From assembly GCA_022453515.1 (NCBI GenBank), contig JAJNNY010000120.1, positions 1-45,656 on the forward strand: DNA of 45,656 nucleotides, written 5' to 3'. The notes below the pieces were generated by a model. That model had not been told where the DNA came from. It made no database searches and saw only the letters and a list, made by a program, of their open reading frames with translations. Positions 23,920 through 35,808 of this stretch are shown here, piece after piece. The translations under genes were made by a program, and so were the position numbers. Each line of letters starts with the position of its first letter. Position 1 is the stretch's first letter. This DNA comes from Astrocystis sublimbata (taxonomy: Eukaryota; Ascomycota; Sordariomycetes; Xylariales; Xylariaceae).

Positions 23920-24747
23920 ATGACCCACAACCAGCCTAATCTTGAACGATTCGAAGAGATCTACAAGGACATACACAACCACTCCAAGCCCGGCACTGAT
24001 GAGAGCCGGATCGTAGGTATCGTCTGTAATCACCTAGTGACTCTAGGTTTCAAGATGGAGAGAGACATCGGTCTTCATCGCGTCGTCGGCGTCTATCGCA
24101 ACGGCGACGGCCCTACACTTATGCTGCGCGCGGACATGGACGCCGTGCCCATACCCGAGGACGCTGGCGACCCGTCTGCGAGTCAGGCTATATTCGACGG
24201 TCCTGAAGTCAGTGAGAGGCCCGTCACGCATGCTCGCGAATACGACATGCAAATCGCATCTCTGTTGGCAGTGGCCTCGCTGCTCGCGAACACCTGTCCA
24301 AGCTGGTCCGGAACGCTCATCTGTGTGTTCCAGCCGAATGGAGAGGATGGAGTTGGTGATTCGGCAATGCTGGACGAATCTTACGACCCTATCCCGAAGC
24401 CAGACATTATCCTAGCACGGCACGTCAATCACCGGCGGAATCTATACATTGCCATCCGTGCGGGGCCTGGCGAGTCTGCGGCTGACTCCTCCCTCGTCAC
24501 AGAAGAGCTTCAGGGTTTCTTTGTTGACCAATTTGGCGCGCCCGACGAGGAGGAGATGTACCAGCTATTTAGGAGCAAAGACTTGGCTTTTCCTAGTCTA
24601 ACTTTACCTCATGACACCCCTCAGATGATCTTGTTCGATAGGGGAACTGCAGTCGAGAGATGCGATGAAGCTGCCGAAGAGGCCATTCTTGACGGTCTGC
24701 CCCAAATCCAAGCCATGTTTCTGGCAGCATTGTCATATCTGACTTGA
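23920..24747 (+). pseudogene. Degenerate M20D-like amidohydrolase, copy B
   Basis: Mirror of 5203-6030, read on the plus strand, with an identical 275-residue frame. The frame is open upstream to a TAA at 23824-23826 but has no other ATG in it. The loss of metal-ligand residues and the internal deletion are the same, so they are not copy-specific errors. Confidence 0.68.
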
Positions 24748-25375
24748 CCTGACGGTCAGTAATGCATCACGTCTTCGAGTGTTTTCCTAGTCACTACATA
24801 CTAGAATTGACAGATCGAAATATTGTCATTGCTTCCTCTTAATTAAGGTTATCTTAGTTACAATGCCACTCCGGAACTAGTGGCTGTCACGACCCCTGTC
24901 TCTTCCCTCCAGGACAGGCGGCACATTAATGTTGCCATCCATATGGGATACTGGGTACATAATACGCGTATATATACTGTTACGAAACGACAAGCCAGTA
25001 GGCCTATTATGCAGGTCTAGACATCTCTCATGTATCAAGTCGTTTGTTACCCCCGCAATCAATATAAGTATTCAGATATGATACAGACCTCTCGTTGACA
25101 GTAGATCCAAACCCGCAATAGGACTAATTTTTACCTCTATGAAATCGTTAACGGAGGCAAGCGAGTGTATAGGCCTATGTATCTGATTCTCAAGCATGAT
25201 GTATCGCACTAGGCGTATGTCTACAAAGCATAAAGCATCCAGTGTTCTTTCTCACTGGATTCCGTCGACCCATCTCAGGGACTTCCTATGACTCAATCCA
25301 CATCTTTCGCACTGATCATTACAACATCCTTCGAATTTCTTATTTACTATGTATCCTACTATATACTAATTTGAA
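24748..25375. other. Intergenic, copy B mirror of 4575-5202
   Basis: Mirror of the gap between the 3' ends of the M20-like frame and UTP22. No gene recognised. Confidence 0.6.
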
Positions 25376-28300
25376 TTATTTCTTCACATCAATCTTCTCC
25401 ACCAAATCGCCCCCAATCCTCGCAATCTCCGCGAGGACCGCCTCCTTGTTCAACTCATACTTCTCCTTATCCTCTCCATTACCATCCCCTCCTGCAGATT
25501 TAGACTGAGGTTTGAACGAGGACGGCATATTCGCACTGAACCCCCTTGCATGCAGCTGCGGGTTCCACAGCGCCGCTATCGCGTTATCCTCGCTCCCACC
25601 ATGAAAGAACAGCAACGGGGCCGCGTAGAGCGCGTTTAGCCTCCTCAGGAGCGCCGTGACGGGCGCCTCTGGTAGTGGGAGAGCGCCAGACCCACCAGTC
25701 TCGTCAAGGTTCTTGAAGCGTGAGTGCTTGGTGCCGTCATCGCGAAGGACGCCCTTGATCGCCTTAGACGAGAGGTGGATCACGACATCGTAGTCGCGGA
25801 GGCCGGAATGGAAGAGTGTGCGAGGGTCGAGCTGGACACCTTTGTCTTTGGCGGCCTTGGAGGCTGATCGAGCTAGCGCTGTCATGCGTGTGGCGACGAC
25901 TCTGGGGATATTTTGCGTGTAGGCTATGCCTGTAGTATCGAAAGCTGTTGCGACGAAGAGGGTTGTACGGTTCATGTTCGTGTCGATCTTCCTCCAGGCT
26001 TCTAGTCGTGTTGAGATGTCAATGCGTTGGGCGGTAGACAGGGTGTCTGCAGGGTCGACGATCATGGGCTCTTCACGCCAATCGTATGACGCAAGCAGTA
26101 GAAGGGTCCGTAGGAAGCCTGTCGTAGTGGATGAGGGCATAGGGAATGGGTGAGGCTGCAAGAAGGCTTGTAGGACGAAAAGCTCAATGAGCGGCTCATT
26201 TAAGTAGTTGCCAAGTCGGTGGGCATTAAACCAGTGCTTCGTGAGACGTATTGAGGATGACAATGCAGGGAAGCGGGTGCAATATGTCGAAACGGTCTGG
26301 TTGTGAAGCGGAAGAATCGTGCTTCTCCACCTCGCAGATGACAGCAACGCTGCCGCTTCAGTACGAGCATGTCGATCCAGAGTCTGGTCTTTGGTTTGTC
26401 TATCAAGCAGAGTCTCTTCTTGATCGCTATGTACGCGGAGACGAAACGAAAACCCGTTGTCGTATACAATATCCAGAAATGCTAGGTTCTCGGTCTCGCG
26501 TTCTGCATCCTCTAGTCCCAAATGTGTTTCGATCTTCGGTTTGGCTTCCTCAAGTGAACGACCAATTTGCAGGAGTAATGCTATCTTCGCTCGTTGTATT
26601 GAGGCAATATTTTCTGGCCATTTCCCTGACGCTTCAAGTGACAGCATGGCGGCAATTGGAGTCGTGCCTTGTTTTCGCTGGTTAGGAGTTGGGGCGTGCA
26701 AGGACGCGTATCTCGTCTCTGGGCCGATGGCTGCAATCTGCTTCACAGACAGTGGCAGGTCTTCCAAATCTCGCACATCCTTCTCGAACACAGAGAACGC
26801 GGCCTTGGCAGTATCGAAGCTTGCCTTGTCCGTTGGAGATAGTGGAATGATGTTGGAGAACTCTTGACCATGAAATACAAGGTCACCTTCCGTCAGCTTC
26901 AGTCGCGACTTCAAGATATAAGTGATGATAGCCTGACAGACACCAAAATAACCCAGCGGGGTGAATTCGTTCCAATTGACAGATTCTACAATCTCACCAG
27001 AGGGAAACTGCCAGAGTTCGGCAATATCACCCCAGAAATCCCTGAACTTGGCCGCGTCTTTTTATTCTCATATAGTGGCCCGAACTCTCGGCCTTGGGAG
27101 GCTTTGGCGGGGTCGCACATAATTCCAACGGAGAGGGTTTCCGTCTTTGCTTTTGCGGCCGAGGACGTGGCTTTCCGAGCTGTGGACTTTGGTAGCTGAA
27201 TGTTAATTAATTTTGCTCGCTCGCCAAGCGCCTTCTTCAGTGTCCGGTATACGTCCTCAGCAAAGTCCACTTTCGACCCTCTTCCATCAGTGGCAATAGA
27301 CGACTTTTGCGAGGCATTGGAAGGGATATTGATGTTGATGAACAAATCGAACATCTGCAGTGGTTGGTTGACTTTAGTTATAAATAGCGAATCAAATAGC
27401 TCCACTTGTGGGTCGTTCATGGCAGATAGCGACAGCTTTGCATGTTCGTTTAGCATAAAGGCAGACCAAGATGTCATGTTGAACAAGACATTCACATCTC
27501 GAGCTGAGTCGTAGAGGACCGGACCGGATTGGCGTAGGGTCTCCGGCGCAGCAGGAGATGACCCGAGGATCACAGCCTTCTTATGCAAGTTTGATGATGC
27601 GAGATACTGCACAGTCGCCTTAAACAGCTGCGAGGCGTGGAGCGAGGATGAGAGAATTGGTTCATCCTTTCTTCCGCCGGTCTGGAGCAAAAGTGCCATC
27701 AATACCGCCCAGTGAAAGTGACCAAAGCCGCCTTCGGCGACGTCGCCCCCAAACCCGCGTTGTTGGAGCCAGGTACGGCCGAGTATGCAAGCATCCTTGA
27801 AGGAGGCGCAAGTGCTCGATGCGCGATGAAGCAACTTCAAGTACGGGACGAACTGGCTCTCGGCTTTCAGGGTGTTGTTGTAAAAAGGGGTCGGTGTCTT
27901 GTTGTCGCTGGTCTCCCCCGGCCCATTCCGGCGGATGGCGTTACTGGTCGCGGACAGCTTCGTCGCAGGGAAATAGCCTTCGGGTGCGTTGGGTATAATT
28001 CTGATCTCGTAGCTCGCTTTGGTGCTAGGCTCTTTCTTCCCCTTCAGAGCCTTGTCCTGCGGTCGAGCAACAAGAATGGGGAGCAGGGCATTGCCGTTGA
28101 GAGTTGTGTATACAAAGTCCAAGTCGGAAAAGTTGTTGCGCAGGGCATCAGTGATGCAAGCCAAGAAGAAGGCTCTCTTGTAAAAGTAGCGATAGTCGCG
28201 GTAGTCCTTCTCGGAGAAAAGAGTGGCGGGCATGACGGCGATCATGTCAACAGCAAAGCTGGACTGCGACTTGGTCATGGTCTGCGAGGCATAGGACCCG

Positions 28301-28662
28301 ACCACGTTGATGTGGGTGGGCTTCTCGAAGGAGACCTTGTACGGGCAGCCTCTCGCGGGCTTCGGATCTGGGTAGGGGATAGCTGTGCGACTTGTCTTTT
28401 CCCAGCGTGTGGTTGCTTCGTCGATAGGAATGGGACCGTACTGCTCTAGCCCTTCGATGGCGTCTTTCAGCTGGCGCAGGGTCTGGTCGAGTGCGGGAAA
28501 GGCGCTGGAGTAGTCCAGCTTGACCTCGCTCAGTAGCTCGTCGGTTTCCAGCACGAAGGTACTCGAGCCCGAGGCGCCCATGGACGACGATGCGGCGCTT
28601 TGGAAGGTCGGCCCGCCATGGCTATGATCCAGCTTCCGCCGCTTGGGCGAATGGGACTCCAT
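25376..28662 (-). CDS. UTP22: Utp22/Nrap nucleolar protein, copy B (one frameshift)
   Basis: Mirror of the copy C gene, with the ATG at 28662-28660 and the stop ending at 25376. One base is missing from a homopolymer near 27060 (five T on the plus strand against six in A and C), which splits the frame near residue 530. Both sides otherwise match copy C. The single homopolymer deletion is best read as consensus error. Confidence 0.92.
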
Positions 28663-30260
28663 GTTGGCTGTTATAAGAGAACTCCTCGAGGTGGTACGAG
28701 CCACAATGCGCCGTGGATCGTGAGCCGTTGCTCGTCGTGCGAATTTGCTGATAGTATCCAAGTTTCTTTGCTGAATGATTCAATTGTCCCGCTGCCATCT
28801 TCTCTGGAAATCCGTAAATTTTGGGAGCCGCACGCTTATCGATTAAAGCTTTGGCTGCAGGGGTCCATCATCAGCCCCCGCCAGCTACCTAAGGTTTTAC
28901 CGTCCCAACCTACCCGGTGCTACTTAGTACACCTACCTACCTTAGGTACCTACTAACCGTAAGTGGACAACAGAACGGTTTGCTGCCCAGTGGATGCAAC
29001 GGTAGTGGCTATCAAGTCCGTTATGGGGTGCTGTTGATGTGTTGCGCAGCATACACAACACAAATCAACGACTTCGTTGCAACTTACAATTCATTGAGGA
29101 TGGAATAGGCACTGTTTGTAAAGTGGCAGCTCCAATAACGCGGCAATCGCTATGTTCGAATTGCGTATGCATCATTGCGTGTTTGCGTAAGCTCAAAGCA
29201 TTCCAAGTCTAGACAATGCAATTGCCAACAAGGGCGGGGAGGACCATGATGGAATTAGGTATAACCTATCCGCACCTGACTGAGCGCATGGGAATCAGAC
29301 CCAAAGTCTCCGATCCTCCAATGTTCTATCCTTTGACAGTTTTGTGGTACGATATTGCAACTACCTAGGTACATTCCGTAACACCACAGTTTCCACAGCT
29401 TGGGCTTGCCAGGTAGTTAGATTGATGATCGATGAACAATAAAAAAGACGTGACAAATCTATATAGGACGGCGTGCTTCGGTAACCCATAGAGTTTCGTA
29501 TTCTGTTCAATCGCACTTGCAGATTCTAGAATGGGGAGCTCATCAAGTAAGGAGTGATCGCCCACGTAAACAACCAGAGCCAAACAGCATTATTAAGGGA
29601 TTCTTCCACTTCCACCGGTCGTGGCTCGTGACTGCCCTCCCAATCTTGTCGAGCCAACCCTGGAACGGTCCTTCCCAGCTTATCAGATGCCCGATATAAG
29701 GTAGTGAGTCTTGCAGGTGAATGGAGTGAAGGTTCAACTCAGAGTCATGATTTAAAGCCAGAGCCTGTAGATGGGTAGGTTTTAGCAAGAGAGCTTCACA
29801 TCCAGAGCCATCATGGCAATAGCACAGGACCTGAATCTGCCTCATATTTCAAGCTTCCCAGTAACGAGGTGACATTTCATCATCTCCTGATACTGACGAA
29901 GTGTAGAGTACAACGTACCTACCTCCATAGTTCACTACATGTAGATCTGGCCACTCTTTCTCTGCCCCTGAATAGATAAAGCCCGTGCATGCTATCTCGT
30001 GAGGTTGAATAGACTCAAGGTTTATTTCGAGGCCTCTTCGCCGCTTCTCAAGACTTTAAGGAGAAGGAGGCGCAAAGCACTCTGACTGGGTTCCATCGTC
30101 AGCACGGTCCCCAAAAGTGACGCATTCGTAGCTTCCCTTGCCCTAGATATTCAATCCGGAAACTGCTCCCAGCTCGCAAACGCATCATCGCCCTACCTAG
30201 ATAGAGTCATTGTCAACAGAATAGAGTTCAAAACAAATCAACAATGTCCCGAGTCTCGCC
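28663..30260. other. Intergenic upstream of UTP22, copy B (equals 34211-35808 in copy C)
   Basis: This is the 1.6 kb between the UTP22 start and the TATA box at 30261. It contains TACCTA/TAGGTA tracts (28890-28950, 29363-29371). The part from 29960 on is absent from copy A because the window begins inside the unit. No gene is supported. Confidence 0.55.
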
Positions 30261-30267
30261 TATATAA
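30261..30267 (+). promoter_or_regulatory. TATA box with pyrimidine-rich leader, unassigned gene (copy B)
   Basis: TATATAA is followed about 30 nt downstream by a strongly CT-rich stretch (30287-30345), a layout common at well-expressed fungal promoters. The downstream transcript is not identified: the first ATGs open frames of only a few to 13 codons. The mirror copy is at 34204-34210 (-). Confidence 0.45.
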
Positions 30268-31820
30268 TGGGGCTCAATGTCTACCTAACTTTTTTCTCCT
30301 TTCCTCTCCTCCAACTTTTCTCTCGATCTCATACCACTCCATCATCTAATCCTCTTGAAGCCTCAAGCTGTGTTCATCACTTTATCCCCATCCCTTTTAT
30401 TGGAACGTGTTCATCGTCTTGATAGATGAACAAACAAACAAACACACGCCCACACACCCACACATAGCCCATTCTGCAACACCAGCCCCAAGACCAAGCA
30501 AGACACTTACTTGCCTTTGCCTTCCAGATCCGATCCCACCACCCAGACGCCTCAGAGCTGTCTCGAACGGTACGGCAATCTCCCCAAGAAAGGGTGCTGC
30601 CATACCCTCCTCACAGACGGCGTATATCATCATTGGCAAAATGCAGGCGGATGAGAATATTCTTTTGGAGAGTCGAAGAGGGTTATCCTTGGTGATCTAA
30701 ATATCCATCCTGCAAGTTGTTAGCTTCGGCTAACCCCTCTCTTCGCACATTTAGGACGTAGTCGTCGTCGTTCTCCTAATCATCGTTACTTATTCGATCG
30801 GAAACCTCTGGCCCGGGGCAACAGCGGGTTTGACGTTGAGGTTCATATGTCTGTTTGTCGGACTTGCTGACGCCTTGTGCTGAATCGTTGTATTTATTGT
30901 CGCAGGAAAGGCACCTGGCATGTGTTCCCTTTGGTCATGTAAATAAATGTAGGTAGGTAGTCTTGGCAAAAATGTTGCGCAACAAAAGAAATCAACGTTC
31001 CTAACGAAATGAATGGCTCGGAGCGTGCATACCTGTTTCCCACTAGTGTCAACTGCCAGAAATTGGATATCACCCAAACTATGGCGGTATTAGATGTTGA
31101 GCCTCTCAATCTTGAGCTGGCCGGCCGGCCGGGCCCCGGATATGTGGAAAAATTTACCTTGGCAGTCAACCGGAAGAGCCGACATCGAAGGATCGTTGGG
31201 GGAGCCAGTCTCCCGTCCATGTTGTTTTGGGGTGGAGATTGGGAGGAATCCCTGGATATTTGTAGGTAGAATGTCCGCAAAGGTGCCCGAATTTTAGGTT
31301 TCGTGGCGACTAAGGTTGCTGCAGGTGGTGTGGTACTCGTACGAATACAATACACGCACCACTCACTACATAGTACAGCTGTGGTCTCATCGATTAGCAG
31401 TACATCTAGCATATGCAGCGTGATGCTATTCCCACCGAGTCTCCCCCGCTATCTTTTGAGGGCGCGCTTGTCCTATGATTTCAGCACTAAAAATTCAGAG
31501 GCATCGCCAATTTAGTCGCCCTCGGGGCAATTCTCGCTGTTGTTGCGTTGTACAACCGTTGTCTCGTACTCAACGTGCCATACCATTTCGCTTCGCACCA
31601 TTGGGGATAGCATTATCCCCGGCACCTTCAATACTAGCAGGAGTATTCTTGTGGCGAGTTGCGGGTACGAGTAACTGGGGAGCAATGTTAAAACTCTGGA
31701 CCTCGGAGTGTTCTTGTGACGTTGCCGGCTGGTTAACCACCTGACGACTTCCTAGGAACCGTATATAAGCCGTAATACCAGTAATTTGCGTTATGTATCA
31801 CCGTAAAATTATAATACTAC

Positions 31821-31836
31821 TAGGTACATGTACCTA
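31821..31836. repeat. 16-bp perfect palindrome TAGGTACATGTACCTA
   Basis: Self-complementary over 16 bp and built from two facing TAGGTA/TACCTA units, the motif scattered through the intergenic DNA here. A 12-bp palindrome CTAGGTACCTAG follows at 32029-32040. The mirror of the 16-mer is at 32635-32650. It could be a regulator site or just two adjacent copies of the dispersed motif. Confidence 0.55.
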
Positions 31837-31874
31837 CTAATACGAGCTGAGTCGAGCCTGAGCAAAATCACTGC

Positions 31875-31898
31875 AGCAAATGCGCTAAGCCTAATTTG
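31875..31898. repeat. Second copy of the dispersed repeat seen at 8471-8494
   Basis: The segment beginning AGCAAATGCGCTAAGCC differs from the 8471-8494 copy only by three transitions. The flanking similarity fades quickly. The mirror is at 32573-32596. Confidence 0.5.
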
Positions 31899-32213
31899 CT
31901 ATGCGCCGCTTAGGTAATTGACAAAACGTAAGGTAGCCTCGGCACCTAGCATGCCTAGGCGCATGCATCTTACAACAACAACGTGGGGTTCCAAGCCATG
32001 CATCTCTAGATCTTGAGCATCGAGATGCCTAGGTACCTAGACAATTGGAGGCTAATTTCGCACATTTAAGTAAGTTCTATTGCAAAGGCGAGGTGGTGAT
32101 CAAAAAAAAGTTGACACTTGATCTGCAGACTAGCCCCACAGGTACTTCTGGAGCTGGAAAACTTTCTTCCGTATATTTCTGTTTCTAGTTATTATTAAAG
32201 CTATTCCGATATT

Positions 32214-32257
32214 AAGGACTAGTTAAGTTGCTTTTATTTAGCTCTAGAATAACTATA
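32214..32257. other. 44-nt loop of foldback 2
   Basis: This is the only part of the window with no second copy. It is AT-rich and contains ACTAGTTAAGTTG and TTTAGCTCTAG. It does not resemble the TCTCTC/CCTCC-containing hairpin adaptor of circular single-molecule libraries as I remember it, so it is not an untrimmed adaptor of that type. Confidence 0.8.
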
Positions 32258-34203
32258 AATATCGGAATAGCTTTAATAATAACTAGAAACAGAAATATAC
32301 GGAAGAAAGTTTTCCAGCTCCAGAAGTACCTGTGGGGCTAGTCTGCAGATCAAGTGTCAACTTTTTTTTGATCACCACCTCGCCTTTGCAATAGAACTTA
32401 CTTAAATGTGCGAAATTAGCCTCCAATTGTCTAGGTACCTAGGCATCTCGATGCTCAAGATCTAGAGATGCATGGCTTGGAACCCCACGTTGTTGTTGTA
32501 AGATGCATGCGCCTAGGCATGCTAGGTGCCGAGGCTACCTTACGTTTTGTCAATTACCTAAGCGGCGCATAGCAAATTAGGCTTAGCGCATTTGCTGCAG
32601 TGATTTTGCTCAGGCTCGACTCAGCTCGTATTAGTAGGTACATGTACCTAGTAGTATTATAATTTTACGGTGATACATAACGCAAATTACTGGTATTACG
32701 GCTTATATACGGTTCCTAGGAAGTCGTCAGGTGGTTAACCAGCCGGCAACGTCACAAGAACACTCCGAGGTCCAGAGTTTTAACATTGCTCCCCAGTTAC
32801 TCGTACCCGCAACTCGCCACAAGAATACTCCTGCTAGTATTGAAGGTGCCGGGGATAATGCTATCCCCAATGGTGCGAAGCGAAATGGTATGGCACGTTG
32901 AGTACGAGACAACGGTTGTACAACGCAACAACAGCGAGAATTGCCCCGAGGGCGACTAAATTGGCGATGCCTCTGAATTTTTAGTGCTGAAATCATAGGA
33001 CAAGCGCGCCCTCAAAAGATAGCGGGGGAGACTCGGTGGGAATAGCATCACGCTGCATATGCTAGATGTACTGCTAATCGATGAGACCACAGCTGTACTA
33101 TGTAGTGAGTGGTGCGTGTATTGTATTCGTACGAGTACCACACCACCTGCAGCAACCTTAGTCGCCACGAAACCTAAAATTCGGGCACCTTTGCGGACAT
33201 TCTACCTACAAATATCCAGGGATTCCTCCCAATCTCCACCCCAAAACAACATGGACGGGAGACTGGCTCCCCCAACGATCCTTCGATGTCGGCTCTTCCG
33301 GTTGACTGCCAAGGTAAATTTTTCCACATATCCGGGGCCCGGCCGGCCGGCCAGCTCAAGATTGAGAGGCTCAACATCTAATACCGCCATAGTTTGGGTG
33401 ATATCCAATTTCTGGCAGTTGACACTAGTGGGAAACAGGTATGCACGCTCCGAGCCATTCATTTCGTTAGGAACGTTGATTTCTTTTGTTGCGCAACATT
33501 TTTGCCAAGACTACCTACCTACATTTATTTACATGACCAAAGGGAACACATGCCAGGTGCCTTTCCTGCGACAATAAATACAACGATTCAGCACAAGGCG
33601 TCAGCAAGTCCGACAAACAGACATATGAACCTCAACGTCAAACCCGCTGTTGCCCCGGGCCAGAGGTTTCCGATCGAATAAGTAACGATGATTAGGAGAA
33701 CGACGACGACTACGTCCTAAATGTGCGAAGAGAGGGGTTAGCCGAAGCTAACAACTTGCAGGATGGATATTTAGATCACCAAGGATAACCCTCTTCGACT
33801 CTCCAAAAGAATATTCTCATCCGCCTGCATTTTGCCAATGATGATATACGCCGTCTGTGAGGAGGGTATGGCAGCACCCTTTCTTGGGGAGATTGCCGTA
33901 CCGTTCGAGACAGCTCTGAGGCGTCTGGGTGGTGGGATCGGATCTGGAAGGCAAAGGCAAGTAAGTGTCTTGCTTGGTCTTGGGGCTGGTGTTGCAGAAT
34001 GGGCTATGTGTGGGTGTGTGGGCGTGTGTTTGTTTGTTTGTTCATCTATCAAGACGATGAACACGTTCCAATAAAAGGGATGGGGATAAAGTGATGAACA
34101 CAGCTTGAGGCTTCAAGAGGATTAGATGATGGAGTGGTATGAGATCGAGAGAAAAGTTGGAGGAGAGGAAAGGAGAAAAAAGTTAGGTAGACATTGAGCC
34201 CCA
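32258..34203. other. Unassigned region, copy C mirror of 30268-32213
   Basis: Reverse complement of the region before foldback 2. The 172-codon frame lies here at 33059-33577 (+) and contains an in-frame intron-like stretch (33314-33418, GTAAAT to GGCAG, 105 nt). I do not recognise the product and do not call it a gene. Confidence 0.4.
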
Positions 34204-34210
34204 TTATATA
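34204..34210 (-). promoter_or_regulatory. TATA box, unassigned gene (copy C)
   Basis: Mirror of 30261-30267, reading toward lower coordinates, followed by the same pyrimidine-rich leader (purine-rich on the plus strand at 34126-34184). Confidence 0.45.
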
Positions 34211-35808
34211 GGCGAGACTCGGGACATTGTTGATTTGTTTTGAACTCTATTCTGTTGACAATGACTCTATCTAGGTAGGGCGATGATGCGTTTGCGAGCT
34301 GGGAGCAGTTTCCGGATTGAATATCTAGGGCAAGGGAAGCTACGAATGCGTCACTTTTGGGGACCGTGCTGACGATGGAACCCAGTCAGAGTGCTTTGCG
34401 CCTCCTTCTCCTTAAAGTCTTGAGAAGCGGCGAAGAGGCCTCGAAATAAACCTTGAGTCTATTCAACCTCACGAGATAGCATGCACGGGCTTTATCTATT
34501 CAGGGGCAGAGAAAGAGTGGCCAGATCTACATGTAGTGAACTATGGAGGTAGGTACGTTGTACTCTACACTTCGTCAGTATCAGGAGATGATGAAATGTC
34601 ACCTCGTTACTGGGAAGCTTGAAATATGAGGCAGATTCAGGTCCTGTGCTATTGCCATGATGGCTCTGGATGTGAAGCTCTCTTGCTAAAACCTACCCAT
34701 CTACAGGCTCTGGCTTTAAATCATGACTCTGAGTTGAACCTTCACTCCATTCACCTGCAAGACTCACTACCTTATATCGGGCATCTGATAAGCTGGGAAG
34801 GACCGTTCCAGGGTTGGCTCGACAAGATTGGGAGGGCAGTCACGAGCCACGACCGGTGGAAGTGGAAGAATCCCTTAATAATGCTGTTTGGCTCTGGTTG
34901 TTTACGTGGGCGATCACTCCTTACTTGATGAGCTCCCCATTCTAGAATCTGCAAGTGCGATTGAACAGAATACGAAACTCTATGGGTTACCGAAGCACGC
35001 CGTCCTATATAGATTTGTCACGTCTTTTTTATTGTTCATCGATCATCAATCTAACTACCTGGCAAGCCCAAGCTGTGGAAACTGTGGTGTTACGGAATGT
35101 ACCTAGGTAGTTGCAATATCGTACCACAAAACTGTCAAAGGATAGAACATTGGAGGATCGGAGACTTTGGGTCTGATTCCCATGCGCTCAGTCAGGTGCG
35201 GATAGGTTATACCTAATTCCATCATGGTCCTCCCCGCCCTTGTTGGCAATTGCATTGTCTAGACTTGGAATGCTTTGAGCTTACGCAAACACGCAATGAT
35301 GCATACGCAATTCGAACATAGCGATTGCCGCGTTATTGGAGCTGCCACTTTACAAACAGTGCCTATTCCATCCTCAATGAATTGTAAGTTGCAACGAAGT
35401 CGTTGATTTGTGTTGTGTATGCTGCGCAACACATCAACAGCACCCCATAACGGACTTGATAGCCACTACCGTTGCATCCACTGGGCAGCAAACCGTTCTG
35501 TTGTCCACTTACGGTTAGTAGGTACCTAAGGTAGGTAGGTGTACTAAGTAGCACCGGGTAGGTTGGGACGGTAAAACCTTAGGTAGCTGGCGGGGGCTGA
35601 TGATGGACCCCTGCAGCCAAAGCTTTAATCGATAAGCGTGCGGCTCCCAAAATTTACGGATTTCCAGAGAAGATGGCAGCGGGACAATTGAATCATTCAG
35701 CAAAGAAACTTGGATACTATCAGCAAATTCGCACGACGAGCAACGGCTCACGATCCACGGCGCATTGTGGCTCGTACCACCTCGAGGAGTTCTCTTATAA
35801 CAGCCAAC
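34211..35808. other. Intergenic upstream of UTP22, copy C
   Basis: This is the clean version of the error-rich positions 1-1288 plus a further 0.3 kb upstream. It is identical in length to the copy B mirror. Includes the TAGGTACCTAAGGTAGGTAG cluster at 35517-35538. No gene recognised. Confidence 0.6.

Larger units (their letters stand above)
1..29959. repeat. Giant inverted repeat 1 (copy A / copy B), loopless centre at 14975/14976
   Basis: Positions 1-14975 reappear reverse-complemented at 14976-29959. Paired coordinates sum to 29951 near the centre, to 29950 further out and to 29949 beyond position 2886, so copy B lacks only two bases over most of the arm. The missing bases lie in homopolymers near 21570 and 27060. 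The centre is the self-complementary octamer TTATATAA at 14972-14979, inside an AT-rich stretch of about 120 bp. Within 30 bp of the centre the arms differ by two compensating homopolymer indels. Every gene in one arm has a mirror partner in the other. Seen directly in the sequence. Confidence 0.98.
30268..32213. other. Unassigned ~1.9 kb with promoter-like start, up to foldback 2 (copy B)
   Basis: A transcribed unit probably starts near 30290 (+). I find no coherent protein. One open stretch without an ATG reads ERYGNLPKKG near 30555-30585, faintly like the Igo1/endosulfine YGKLPxK segment, but the following family core is absent. An 86-codon frame (31009-31269, +) and a 172-codon frame (30894-31412, -) overlap on opposite strands and have no family features. 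CA-rich repeats lie at 30426-30467. Short palindromes occur at 31821-31836 and 32029-32040. Confidence 0.4.

Noticed and set aside
27712..28449. 245-codon frame opposite UTP22 in copy B (also 36022-36759)
   Set aside because: Antisense shadow of a GC-rich coding region. It has no family feature and is disrupted in copy A.
30894..31412. 172-codon minus-strand frame (33059-33577 in copy C) as a gene
   Set aside because: It starts at ATG and has one intron-like segment, but has no family similarity I can see and overlaps an 86-codon frame on the other strand. Left as unassigned.
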